The notes under the pieces are model-generated. The model saw only the letters and a program-made list of their open reading frames with translations. It did no database searches and was not told where the DNA came from. Made by a program: the position numbers and the translations under genes. From Janthinobacterium sp. 17J80-10 (lineage in GTDB: Bacteria > Pseudomonadota > Gammaproteobacteria > Burkholderiales > Burkholderiaceae_D), in assembly GCF_004114795.1 (NCBI RefSeq), contig NZ_CP035311.1, forward strand, positions 3,534,001 through 3,598,000: 64,000 nt of DNA, written 5' to 3'. Of this stretch, positions 48,801-57,300 are shown one piece after another. Position 1 is the first letter of the stretch; every line of letters begins with the position of its first letter.

Positions 48801-49239
48801 TGTCAATGGCGGCGCAGCCGGCGACACCCTCATTGGCAATGCGGCCAACAACCGCATCGAGGGGCGCAATGGCAATGACACCATCACCGGGGCTGCGGGC
48901 AACGATACGCTCATCGGCGGCGCCGGCAATGACGTCTTCCGCTTTGTCACCACAGCTGACGGCAGCGATACGCTCTCCGACTTCACTTCGGGCACGGATA
49001 CGATCCAGGTCGTGGCGGGCAACTTCGGTCTGACGGCCGGGGCGGCAGTCACGCTCCTGTCGGGCGCCAGCACGCCCACGGTGTCGGGTGCGGGTGCCGA
49101 GTTCCTGTACAACACCACGTCGGGGGCCTTGTTCTTTGACCGCGATGGCACGGGCAGCACTTATGCCGCGACCCAGATCGCCACCCTGGCCGGTTCCAAG
49201 ACCCTTGTCGCAGGCGATATCCAGGTCGTGGCATCTTAA
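42808..49239 (+). CDS. RTX calcium-binding protein 1 (2143 residues)
   Basis: Giant secreted protein without signal peptide. Residues 1-~125 form a domain shared with the proteins at 50556 and 54330. From ~128 on come hemolysin-type GGxGxDxL nonapeptide repeats mixed with longer beta units of the form DYS-A-AVTANLATGTA. A ~526-residue internal duplication and a C-terminal ~600-residue module shared with its paralogues follow. The last ~100 residues (DVFRFVTTADGSDTLSDF to the end) are the likely type I secretion signal. No enzymatic domain seen; S-layer, matrix or adhesin role is possible. RBS AAAGGGGA precedes ATG 42808. No type I exporter genes lie in the window. Confidence 0.9.
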   Translation: MATFNGSTSNVSIDIRNPDFYGLTTGISTIATPVHTETDYQELLSNGYTADIHGFGWTYDSVSEPGFFWPDAGNITQLTLRDNFGTVIYDFTGLSLTVATIDAVMDNGGVWSDILAQVLSGDDIVAGGNANDYLSGFAGNDTITGGAGDDELYGGAGDDSISGGADGAEGFNDMSGGAGNDTLDGTGGHGYAMYEDSTGAVTADLDTGIVLDGMGGTDTLINILGVGGSMFNDSLTGSGGDDDFMGHGGNDTITGGAGFDTVHYGSSNAGVTVNLGAGTASDGFGGADTLIGIEAVEGSEFNDTLIGNGGNNRLRGDLGNDTLIGGAGNDTLDGGVGQDIASYASAAGAITVDLSLGVNQVTNDGTGGVDNLIGIEQIVGSGFGDSLTGSNYTVTTLQADNPLTQAFIGGAGNDTITGGSAPSVFAIASYATSSATVVGKLGTGALAGGTYGGTATAGVAGNTVSDGLGGTDTLIDIDMLRGGSGNDILVGGSNSALFTGVLFEQIEGGAGNDFIAGGVTSGVDLSDHDRVSYQNATAGVNVNLQTGIATGNASVGTDTLVDIDMVRGSQFGDVLTGGNAGNDAFETFDGKGGNDTIDGGTGFDRVDYRHSFYTGAVVNLSASLLAPGTYGGIVLGTSVAAGTARDGEGGIDTLLNIEGAYGTDFGDIFIGSDTNNYGNYESFEGLAGNDYIDGRGGVDRVNYFNHFDANNDGFGVVVNLSNVQQEGDIWQGVAFGPIAAGTAFDSYGATDTLLNIEQIAGSIYNDVLIGNASNNYIAGNDGHDAVDAFDGNDTVDGGNGNDVIWTGSGNDSLIGGNGNDELHSEEQNDTLLGGAGSDTLEGGAGDDLLEGGTGSDILDGGTGRDIAWYVNASNGITVNLGLGSNQVSNDGDGSADTLVSIEQIVGSAQGDSLTGNNYAFTSLQSDSQYVTTFTGYMGNDTITGGNANSIITIASYQSQSNPGAVVVKLGGGPLAAGTYGGNTTGGTAGGSAIDQWGGVDTLIDIDAVQGGVGNDILVGGSTSQLFTGVRFEQFEGGAGNDFIAGGVTSGVDLSDFDRVTYQNATAGVTVNLQTGTATGDASVGTDTLVDITMVRGSQQGDVLLGGNVGNDAFESFDGLGGDDTIDGGTGFDRLDYRASAATGAVVNLSASTLAAGSYGGIVVGSDVTAGRATDGQGGTDSLFNIEAAMGTDFNDIFIGSDTNTYGNFESFEGLAGNDYIDGRGGIDRVDYFNHFDANSDGFGVAVNLSTQSEGGTWQGVSFTVNAGQAADSYGYTDTLLNIEQVRGSIYNDVIIGSDGNNLLQGNFGNDSLNGGTGTDTLIGGAGNDSLTGGAGTDYFVFDTVGGIDRIADLGDGEKLNFTTNLTQVISGDNASGLTQGQVMVGTTTAGITRLYIGTDNVAGADVTIDLTGTFAAGNFAIDSGNLRDLVYYAAGVPQTLTGTSGNDTLTGGLGNDTLSGLAGNDRLVGNAGNDSLVGGDGNDTLVGGNGADALDGGAGVDVADYSAATAAVTANLATGTATNDGTGAADTLTGIENLIGGTANDVLTGDALANRIEGRNGNDNLVGGDGSDTLVGGNGTDTLNGGLGTDFADYTALAVAINVNLATGIASADGSGATDTLIGIDNILGGTGNDTLTGDANGNRLEGRNGNDSLVGGAGNDTFLGGNGADTLDGGIGTDFLDYSTATAAVTANLATGTTSDDGTGAIDTFTGMEYLIGGSAGDFLTGDAANNRIEGRNGNDSLVGADGSDTLTGDAGNDTLDGGNAADTLIGGAGADVMDGGAGIDVLDYRLQTGGVNANLLTGTASNDGSGSIDTLANFENMIGGTGSDTLTGDAGNNRIEGLSGNDNIDGGDGADTLIGGLGADTIDGGAGVDMLDYVGVAGAVTVNLATGIVTDGTGSTDTIANIENVNGGSVGDNITGNAGNNRLDGSFGNDSLSGGDGNDTLIGGTGFDTLNGGNGIDLVDYTAMTAAVTVNLGTGTASDSTGGTDTLLNVEYVNGGAAGDTLIGNAANNRIEGRNGNDTITGAAGNDTLIGGAGNDVFRFVTTADGSDTLSDFTSGTDTIQVVAGNFGLTAGAAVTLLSGASTPTVSGAGAEFLYNTTSGALFFDRDGTGSTYAATQIATLAGSKTLVAGDIQVVAS
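43801..46738 (+). repeat. internal tandem duplication in RTX protein 1
   Basis: Copy A (43801 to about 45150) and copy B (45379 to about 46738) are offset by 1578 bases (526 codons). They share blocks such as SGVDLSD-DRV-YQNATAGV and SFEGLAGNDYIDGRGG. Divergence is clear, so it is older than the C-terminal module copies. Confidence 0.8.
47446..49239 (+). repeat. shared C-terminal RTX module, copy 1
   Basis: About 598 codons to the stop, nearly identical to 52350-54140 and 57237-59030. For example, LDYRLQTGGVNANLLTGTAS is found in all three. Likely kept uniform by gene conversion. Confidence 0.9.
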
Positions 49240-49255
49240 TTACTCCACCCTCTTT

Positions 49256-49288
49256 AAAAAGCCGGCAGTGATATGCCGGCTTTTTTTT
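49256..49288 (+). terminator. intrinsic terminator after RTX gene 1
   Basis: GCCGGCA-GTGATA-TGCCGGC stem-loop flanked by five A and eight T. The following glycosyltransferase ATG is only 17 bases beyond, so it must use read-through or an internal promoter. Confidence 0.88.
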
Positions 49289-49304
49289 CAAGGTCCTTAC
49301 AGGC

Positions 49305-50528
49305 ATGAAAATACTCGCCATACACCAGAACTTTCCAGGACAGTACAAGCACCTGCTGTTCCACCTGGGCGCCTCCGGCAAGCACGAAATCATTGGCATC
49401 GGCCAGCACCAGCGGGTCGACATCCCAGGCGTCAAAACGATCCTGTACAAGGCCGCGCGTGCTGTCAAGCCGGATGTCCATCATTATCTGAAGACGACCG
49501 AAAGCGCCGTTTTGAATGCACAAGGCATTGTCCGAACATGCATGGAGCTGCGCAGCAAAGGTTTCGTTCCAGACGTCATTCTCGGCCATGCCGGCTGGGG
49601 AGAAACGCTTTATCTGAAAGACGTCTATCCGAATGTCCCGGTCATCGGATATTTCGAATTCTTCTACCGTTCGACCGGCGCGGACGTCGGCTTCGACCCT
49701 GAATATCCTGCCACGTTTGATGACACGCTGCGCATCAGGACATGGAACATGCCCCATCTGCTTGCACTCGACAGCGCAGACTATGGGCAGACGCCAACCG
49801 CCTGGCAAAGAAACCAGATTCCCCAGCGCTACCATGACTTGATCAACGTGATTCATGAAGGAATTGACACGACGTTTATCAAGCCGGACGCCAACGCAAA
49901 ACTGGAGATTGCGGAAAAAGGCCTGGTGCTCGACAGATCCTCCCAGGTAATTACCTATGTAGCCCGCAATCTGGAACCGTACCGTGGCTTCCATGTTTTC
50001 ATGCGCGCCCTGCCACGCATTCTCAAGCAGCATCCGAAGGCACATGTGGTGATTGTCGGCGGCGACGAGGTAAGTTACGGCCGTCGCCTGCCGGGCAACG
50101 AGACTTACCGGCAGAAACTTCTGGCGGAAGTCGGCAGCGGGATCGATGCAGCACGTGTCCACTTCCTGGGGCGCGTGCCTTATGCGACATTCCTGAAGGT
50201 CTTGCAGATTTCATCTGCGCATGTCTACCTCACCTACCCTTTCGTCTTGTCCTGGTCGATGCTGGAAGCCATGGCCGCAGGCTGCCTGGTCATCGGCTCG
50301 CGCACACCACCCGTGATGGAAGCCATCAACGACCGGGAGCATGGTTTGCTGGTCGATTTCTTCAGTATCGAGGCGATCGCCGGGGCGGTTGCCGAGGCAT
50401 TGGATCAGCCCGAAAAAATGCAGGTACTCCGGCAAAACGCGCGCGAACGGATCGTGAAACAGTACGACCTGCATTCCGTTTGCCTGCCACAACAACTCGC
50501 TCTGCTGGAACGGGCCTGCCGCCGCTAA
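49305..50528 (+). CDS. family 4 glycosyltransferase between RTX genes
   Basis: 407 residues. The N-terminus MKILAIHQNFPGQYKHL matches the Glyco_trans_4-type GT group. ARNLEPYRGFHVFMRALP, HVVIVGGDEVSYG and SWSMLEAMAAGCLVIGS with PVMEAI give the donor site. Its isolated place between two RTX genes, away from the capsule operon, raises the possibility of glycosylating RTX proteins. That is inference. Confidence 0.88.
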   Translation: MKILAIHQNFPGQYKHLLFHLGASGKHEIIGIGQHQRVDIPGVKTILYKAARAVKPDVHHYLKTTESAVLNAQGIVRTCMELRSKGFVPDVILGHAGWGETLYLKDVYPNVPVIGYFEFFYRSTGADVGFDPEYPATFDDTLRIRTWNMPHLLALDSADYGQTPTAWQRNQIPQRYHDLINVIHEGIDTTFIKPDANAKLEIAEKGLVLDRSSQVITYVARNLEPYRGFHVFMRALPRILKQHPKAHVVIVGGDEVSYGRRLPGNETYRQKLLAEVGSGIDAARVHFLGRVPYATFLKVLQISSAHVYLTYPFVLSWSMLEAMAAGCLVIGSRTPPVMEAINDREHGLLVDFFSIEAIAGAVAEALDQPEKMQVLRQNARERIVKQYDLHSVCLPQQLALLERACRR

Positions 50529-50555
50529 TCCATCAACGCCAACAAGGAGGAGACC

Positions 50556-53500
50556 ATGGCAACCTTCAATGCTTACAGCAGCACCGTATCGATTGACTTT
50601 GACGCGGGTGGATTCTGGGGCCTCGCCCCCGCGATCACCGTTTCCGGCATGCCCCTCCAAGGCGCCACGTTTTACCAGGAAACCCTGTCAAATGGTTTCA
50701 AAGCAACGGCTTACGGCACTGGATTTACCTATTCTGGTTTGTCCAAGCCAACCGCCGGCACCATTACGACCATTCAGCTGCTGGACACAACGAATTCGCT
50801 GGTCTACAGCATCAGCGATATTTCCGTCTCCTTCGAATACCTGAATGGCGCAATGAACTCCGGCGCCAACTGGGCGAACGTACTGAATACGCTATTAGCG
50901 GGCAGTGACGACATGTGGACTGGTTCGGCGAACGATGTTGCATATGGCTTTGCCGGTGACGATTACATATCCGGTAATATCGGCGACGACACTTTGCACG
51001 GCAACGATGGCAATGACACCATTTACGGCGATTCCGGCAATGACATACTTGATGGCGGTGCAGGCATCAATTATTTATCCGGCGATGCAGGGGATGACTT
51101 TTATGTCATCAGGAATCGCACGGATGAGATAGGGGAATCGGGAGGTACCGATGGCGGGATCATCCATGTCGATTTCTACAAGGCCAGCAGCGTAGTAGAA
51201 AACTGGACATGGGCAGACGGGGTACAGAAGCTGCCATACTGGATCGATGCACTGCTGCCGGATGACGCGACCATGACGATGGCGCTTCTGGGAGAGGACA
51301 AGACCTTTACTTATAATTTCCCTGCAAGCGCGCCTGCTTATTTCGAAGGCGCGGATAGTTATAATTTCCTGACATTCAATGAACAACAAAAGTCATTCGT
51401 CCGCCAGGCATTTGACTACATTTCCAGCGTGATCGATGTCACCTTCGTCGAAGACACCGATCCTTATGCCGCCAATTCGATAACATTCTCGAATAATTAC
51501 CAAAGCGATTCTGCCGGCTATGCCTATCTTCCAAGCATGAGCGAATGGGGCAGCGATGTATTTCTGGACTACTCCCCAGGCAGCGAATACAACCTTGCGC
51601 CAAGTGAGGGCGATTATTCCGCCCTGGTCTTGATCCATGAAATCGGACATGCCTTAGGGATGAGACACCCGTTCGAGGCCACACCAAACCTTCCTGCCGG
51701 CGAAGACCAGACGCAATGGTCTGTCATGAGCTACAACCAGAACCCGAGCGACTACTATTTGCAATACTCGGCGCTGGACATCGCCACACTGCAATATTTG
51801 TACGGCCCGAGCACCCTGCAAGTAAATGATGACACTTACGTACTCTCCAGCACTGCGCCCAATTTCATCTGGGACGGTGCCGGCACGGATACGATAGACG
51901 GCTCTCTTTTGACGCAAGCACTCACGCTTTATCTTGATGCAGGTTACTGGAGCCACGTTGGCGTCAAGTCCACTCTGATTTCCGATGCTGGGCAGGTCAC
52001 CATCAATATCGGCAGCGTGATTGAAAATGCAAAGGGTGGCTCGGGAAATGATTCCATCACGGGTAACAGCGCGAACAACCAGCTTTGGGGCATGAGCGGC
52101 AATGATGTCCTGCAGGGCGATGCAGGCAACGACGCTGTTGCCGGCGGCAATGGCAACGACTACCTGGCCGGCGGTGCCGGTACCGATACCCTCGACGGCG
52201 GCGCCGGCACCGACGTGGCCGATTACCGTGACGTCGTGGCAGCGGTCAATGTCAACCTTGGCACGGGCATCACGGCCAACGATGGCGAAGGCGGCACCGA
52301 TACCTTGATCGCCATCGAGAACATCATCGGCGGTGCTGGCAACGACACCCTCACGGGCGATGCCCTGGCCAACCGCCTCGAAGGCCGCAACGGCAACGAC
52401 AACCTCGTCGGCGGCGACGGCAGCGATACCCTGGTGGGCGGCGCTGGCACCGACACCCTCAATGGCGGCCTGGGCACCGACATTGCCGATTACACGGCCC
52501 TGGCGGTGGCAATCAACGTCAACCTCGCCACCGGCATTGCTTCCGCCGATGGCTCGGGCGCAACCGACACCCTGATCGGCATCGACAATATCCTTGGCGG
52601 CACCGGCAACGATACCCTCACGGGGGATGCCAACGGCAACCGCCTCGAAGGCCGCAATGGCAATGATTCGCTGGTCGGCGGCGCCGGCAATGACACCTTT
52701 CTGGGTGGCAATGGCGCTGACACCATGGATGGCGGCATCGGCACCGACTTCCTCGACTACAGCACCGCCACGGCCGCCGTCACCGCCAATCTTGCCACCG
52801 GCACCACCAGCAACGATGGCACCGGCGCCATCGATACCTTCACCGGCATGGAATACCTGATCGGCGGCTCGGCCGGCGACTTCCTCACGGGCGATGCCGC
52901 CAACAACCGCATCGAGGGCCGCAACGGCAATGATTCCCTCGTCGGGGCTGACGGCAGCGACACGCTCACGGGCGATGCCGGCAACGATACCCTCGATGGC
53001 GGCAATGCCGCCGATACCCTGATCGGTGGTGCAGGCGCGGACGTCATGGATGGCGGCGCCGGCATCGATGTGCTCGATTACCGCCTGCAGACCGGCGGCG
53101 TCAATGCCAACCTCTTGACCGGCACAGCGAGTAATGATGGCAGCGGCAGCATCGATACCCTGGCCAACTTCGAGAACATGATTGGCGGTACCGGTTCAGA
53201 CACCCTGACGGGCGACGCCGGCAACAACCGCATCGAAGGCTTGTCGGGCAATGACAACATCGATGGCGGCGATGGCGCCGACACCCTGATCGGCGGCCTG
53301 GGAGCAGACACCATCAATGGCGGCAATGGCGTGGACATGCTCGACTACACCTCGACCGGCACGTCGGTCACGGTCAACCTGCTGGCCGGCACGGCGTCCG
53401 ATGGTTCCGGCACCGATACGGTCCTGAATGTGGAAAACATCAATGGCGGCTCGGGTGCGGATACCCTCATCGGTGACGCCGGCAACAACCGCATCGATGG

Positions 53501-54140
53501 CAGCTTTGGCAGCGACAGCCTGTCGGGTGGCGATGGCAACGATACCCTCATCGGCGGCACCGGCTTTGATACCCTGAATGGCGGCAATGGCATCGACCTG
53601 GTCGATTACACCGCCATGACGGGTGCCGTCACGGTGAACCTGGGCACCGGCACGGCTTCCGACAGCACCGGCGGGACTGACACCCTGCTCAACGTGGAAT
53701 ATGTCAATGGCGGTGCAGCCGGCGACACCCTCATTGGCAATGCGGCCAACAACCGCATCGAGGGTCGCAATGGCAATGACACCATCACCGGGGCTGCGGG
53801 CAGTGACACGCTCATTGGCGGCGCCGGCAATGACGTCTTCCGCTTCGTCACCACGGCGGACGGCAGCGACACGCTCTCCGACTTCACCTCGGGCACGGAT
53901 ACGATCGCCGTCGTGGCGGGCAACTTCGGCCTGACGGCCGGGGCGGCAGTCACGCTCCTGTCGGGCGCCAGCACGCCCACGGTGTCGGGTGCCGGCGCCG
54001 AGTTCCTGTACAACACCACGTCGGGGGCCTTGTTCTTTGACCGCGATGGCACAGGCAGCACTTATGCCGCGACCCAGATCGCCACCCTGGCCGGATCCAA
54101 GACCCTTGTCGCAGCCGATATCCAGGTGGTGACAACGTAA
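50556..54140 (+). CDS. RTX protein 2 with serralysin (M10) metalloprotease domain
   Basis: 1194 residues, strong AAGGAGGAG ribosome site. The family N-domain occupies 1-~125, followed by a short RTX stretch. Next is a zinc protease domain with HEIGHALGMRH (His361, Glu362, His365, His371) and the Met-turn WSVMSYN (Met391). RTX repeats and the shared C-terminal module follow. Serralysins are type I-secreted proteases with calcium-bound RTX C-termini. Here the order, with an N-domain and RTX repeats also before the protease, is unusual. No inhibitor or exporter gene is adjacent. Confidence 0.93.
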   Translation: MATFNAYSSTVSIDFDAGGFWGLAPAITVSGMPLQGATFYQETLSNGFKATAYGTGFTYSGLSKPTAGTITTIQLLDTTNSLVYSISDISVSFEYLNGAMNSGANWANVLNTLLAGSDDMWTGSANDVAYGFAGDDYISGNIGDDTLHGNDGNDTIYGDSGNDILDGGAGINYLSGDAGDDFYVIRNRTDEIGESGGTDGGIIHVDFYKASSVVENWTWADGVQKLPYWIDALLPDDATMTMALLGEDKTFTYNFPASAPAYFEGADSYNFLTFNEQQKSFVRQAFDYISSVIDVTFVEDTDPYAANSITFSNNYQSDSAGYAYLPSMSEWGSDVFLDYSPGSEYNLAPSEGDYSALVLIHEIGHALGMRHPFEATPNLPAGEDQTQWSVMSYNQNPSDYYLQYSALDIATLQYLYGPSTLQVNDDTYVLSSTAPNFIWDGAGTDTIDGSLLTQALTLYLDAGYWSHVGVKSTLISDAGQVTINIGSVIENAKGGSGNDSITGNSANNQLWGMSGNDVLQGDAGNDAVAGGNGNDYLAGGAGTDTLDGGAGTDVADYRDVVAAVNVNLGTGITANDGEGGTDTLIAIENIIGGAGNDTLTGDALANRLEGRNGNDNLVGGDGSDTLVGGAGTDTLNGGLGTDIADYTALAVAINVNLATGIASADGSGATDTLIGIDNILGGTGNDTLTGDANGNRLEGRNGNDSLVGGAGNDTFLGGNGADTMDGGIGTDFLDYSTATAAVTANLATGTTSNDGTGAIDTFTGMEYLIGGSAGDFLTGDAANNRIEGRNGNDSLVGADGSDTLTGDAGNDTLDGGNAADTLIGGAGADVMDGGAGIDVLDYRLQTGGVNANLLTGTASNDGSGSIDTLANFENMIGGTGSDTLTGDAGNNRIEGLSGNDNIDGGDGADTLIGGLGADTINGGNGVDMLDYTSTGTSVTVNLLAGTASDGSGTDTVLNVENINGGSGADTLIGDAGNNRIDGSFGSDSLSGGDGNDTLIGGTGFDTLNGGNGIDLVDYTAMTGAVTVNLGTGTASDSTGGTDTLLNVEYVNGGAAGDTLIGNAANNRIEGRNGNDTITGAAGSDTLIGGAGNDVFRFVTTADGSDTLSDFTSGTDTIAVVAGNFGLTAGAAVTLLSGASTPTVSGAGAEFLYNTTSGALFFDRDGTGSTYAATQIATLAGSKTLVAADIQVVTT
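52350..54140 (+). repeat. shared C-terminal RTX module, copy 2
   Basis: 597 codons matching copies at 47446 and 57237, with a local replacement near LDYTSTGTSVTVNLLAGTAS where the other two read LDYVGVAGAVTVNLATGIVT. Confidence 0.9.
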
Positions 54141-54161
54141 ATTCAACCCCGCCAGATCACG

Positions 54162-54188
54162 TTGCCCGGTGCAGGCTTACACCGGCAA
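54162..54188. terminator. stem-loop after RTX gene 2
   Basis: TTGCC(C)GGTG pairs with CACCGGCAA across an 8-base loop with one bulged C. No T-run follows, so termination is uncertain. Confidence 0.3.
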
Positions 54189-54243
54189 CATGATTCAACC
54201 GGAATTGACAAGAAAATCCACAATATGACCATATAATTAATAT

Positions 54244-54271
54244 TTGTCATATTTACAACACTTGGTAAAAT
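54244..54271 (+). promoter_or_regulatory. sigma70-type promoter of RTX gene 3
   Basis: TTGTCA (54244-54249), 16-base spacer, TAAAAT (54266-54271), in an AT-rich 190-base gap. A ribosome site AAGGGGAG precedes ATG 54330. Confidence 0.6.
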
Positions 54272-54293
54272 CGACTTATCGCGGCAAATTATG

Positions 54294-54307
54294 AAGCGAT
54301 ATCGCTT
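54294..54307. promoter_or_regulatory. 14-bp perfect palindrome in RTX3 leader
   Basis: AAGCGATATCGCTT lies between the predicted promoter and the ribosome site and could be a small operator. Confidence 0.35.
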
Positions 54308-54329
54308 ATTTAAGTAAGGGGAGAAAAAC

Positions 54330-57300
54330 ATGGCAGTTTTTAATGCGAGCAACAGCAGCGTATCGATCGATACCAGAAACTCCGCTTTTTGGGGACTCTC
54401 TCCTGGAATTTATACGGTTGCCACGCCAACGCATACCTTAAGCCAGTATCAAGAAAATCTCTCCAATGGCTACACAGCACAAGTGCTTGGCTCAGATCTG
54501 AACTACGATTCGATCAGCTCGCCTGGATTTCACATCCCTGTCAGTGGCAATATTACCCAGATCGTCCTGCGTGACAATTTCGGCATTACTGTCTATGAAT
54601 TCACCGGCATATCAACGACAGTTCAATACATAAAAAGCGTTCTGAATAATGGCGGCACATGGCACGACATATTGTCAACGGTATTGAGCGGGGACGATAC
54701 CTTATCGGGGAGTGCCACGTCTGATTATCTGGAAGGATTTAGCGGCAACGACAGCATTTTCGGTTACAACGGAAATGACACGATGGACGGCGGTATTGGC
54801 AGAGACACCATCTTTGGCAATGCCGGCAATGATTCACTCATCGGTGGCGACGGCGATGATTATCTATATGGTGGGTCTGGCTACGACACTGTGCGCGGCG
54901 GCAGCGGAAACGACCTGATTGTAGACAACTATGACTCCTTCAATTTTACTTATGAAGGCGGTGGTGAATTTTACGGTGATGGCGGCAATGACATATTCAA
55001 TATTGAAAGTGACGTTGCCAGTTACGTAAACGGAGGCGGTGACGACGATTCGGTCTCAATAAGAGTCGCTTCAGGGTCAACGGTTTATGGCGGCTCCGGG
55101 AACGACATGCTTGGTGGTCGCTACCTTGACAACCTGCTTCTTGACGGTGGCGATGGCGACGACTTCTTATCAGGCTCTGAAGAAGAAGACGCCAACTGGA
55201 CCATTATTGGCGGCTTAGGCAATGATGTGATTCGTGTCGCCGGCACCGGCCACATGATCAATGCGGGTGCGGGCGATGACATTATCGACCTCGTTGTTAC
55301 AGGCTTCACTCCCAATCGTGCCGGTTCCGCGACGATTACAACAGGAAGTGGAAGCGATACGGTCAAACTATCGTTGCGGGCGATTGAGCTGGGTTATACA
55401 GCGCCAGTAATTACTGACTTTACTGCAGGCGCCGGTGGCGACCAACTGGATTTGACGGATGTTCTAGGTGGATTGGGATCGTATGGTTACGATTATTCCA
55501 GCCCATTTGAAAATGGCTGGCTACGCCTGATTTCGTCCGGCAATGATACTTTGCTGCAATTCGATTCGAATGGCGCGGCCGACGGTGGCGAGTGGACCAC
55601 CCTGGTTACGCTCAACAACGTAACTCCGGCCCAGCTTGACTTGCGGACAAATTTCAATCCTTCTTTGAATGATGGAGATTTCAGCATCGTCGGCACTGAC
55701 GGGGACGATACGATCTCCGATCTTCAATCACCAAACTCGAATTACGCTGGCACGGGTAACGATACGATTCAAGGTTTGGCAGGAAATGACTTCCTGGACG
55801 GCGGCTACGCCGGTGCCGATAGTCTGCTTGGCGGTGACGGCAATGACACATTGTTCGGTTTTGGCGATAACGACGTCCTTGATGGCGGCGACGGCACTGA
55901 CAGAATATTTGGCGGCTTCGGCGATGATCTGATTATTGGCGGTGCCGGAAACGATGTTGGTTATGGCACGATTGTCTATAAAAACAATACGTATTTTGAA
56001 GATGGCGGCCTTTTCGGAGAAGCCGGTAACGATACCCTCGATGGCGGCGACGGCAATGACCGGCTCAATGGTGGCACGGGCGATGACTCCTTGCTAGGCG
56101 GATTCGGCGACGACACTCTCTCCGGTGGCTACGGCTATGACACCCTGCGCGGCGGCGATGGCGCTGACAGCCTCCAGGACGAAGATGAGGGAGCGGTACT
56201 TTATGGCGAGGGGGGAAATGACACCATAACTGTCTATGGCTCCTTCAGCGCATTTGCAGATGGCGGTACCGATAACGATCGCATTTTTGTCTACAACGCC
56301 ACCAATTCGACCATGGTCGGCGGGATGGGAAACGATACGTTCGGGGGCGGAGGTACAGGCTTCGTTATCTATGGTGGCGACGGCGATGATGTCGTGAATG
56401 AACCTTACGCCAGCCAAAACATGAACTGGGCGATCAATGGTGAAGCTGGCAATGATTATGTACGCGTTCTAGGGACTGGCCATATCATCGACGGCGGCAC
56501 TGGAAACGACACCATAGCAGGCGGAATGTATGGGAGCACCATCAATGGCGGTGCTGATATCGATACACTAGACTACAGTAACATTGGAACTGGAATCACA
56601 ATCGATCTTTCCGCCGGCATTGCCAACTATAGTAGTGGCGGAGTCGCAGCAAATGCTATTTCCAATATTGAAAACATTATTGGCGGATTGGGGAACAATG
56701 CCCTGACGGGCGATGCCCTGGCCAACCGCATCGAAGGCCGCAATGGCCACGATAGCCTCGTCGGCAGTGGCGGCAGCGATACCCTGGTGGGTGGCGGTGG
56801 CGACGATACCCTTGACGGTGGCCTTGGCACCGACGTTGCCGACTACGGTGACATGACGACAGCGGTAACGGCAAGCCTGTGGGATGGCCACGCCAGCAAC
56901 GATGGCTCGGGTGGCTGGGACACCCTGCTCAATATCGAGAATATCGCCGGCGGGTCCGGTAACGATACCTTGGCCGGCGACACCAACGGCAACCGCCTCG
57001 AAGGCCGCAATGGCAATGACAGCCTGTTTGGTGATTTCGGGGCAGACATACTGAGCGGCGGCGCGGGCATCGATACCCTGAACGGCGGCGCCGGCACGGA
57101 CGTGGCCGATTACCGCGATGTGGTGGCAGGGGTCAATGTCAACCTTGGCACGGGCATGACGATCAACGATGGCGAAGGCGGCAGCGATACCTTGATCGCC
57201 ATCGAGAACATCATCGGCGGCGCCGGCAACGATACCCTCACCGGCGATGCGCTGGCCAACCGCATCGAAGGCAGAGCAGGCAACGACAACCTCGTCGGCG

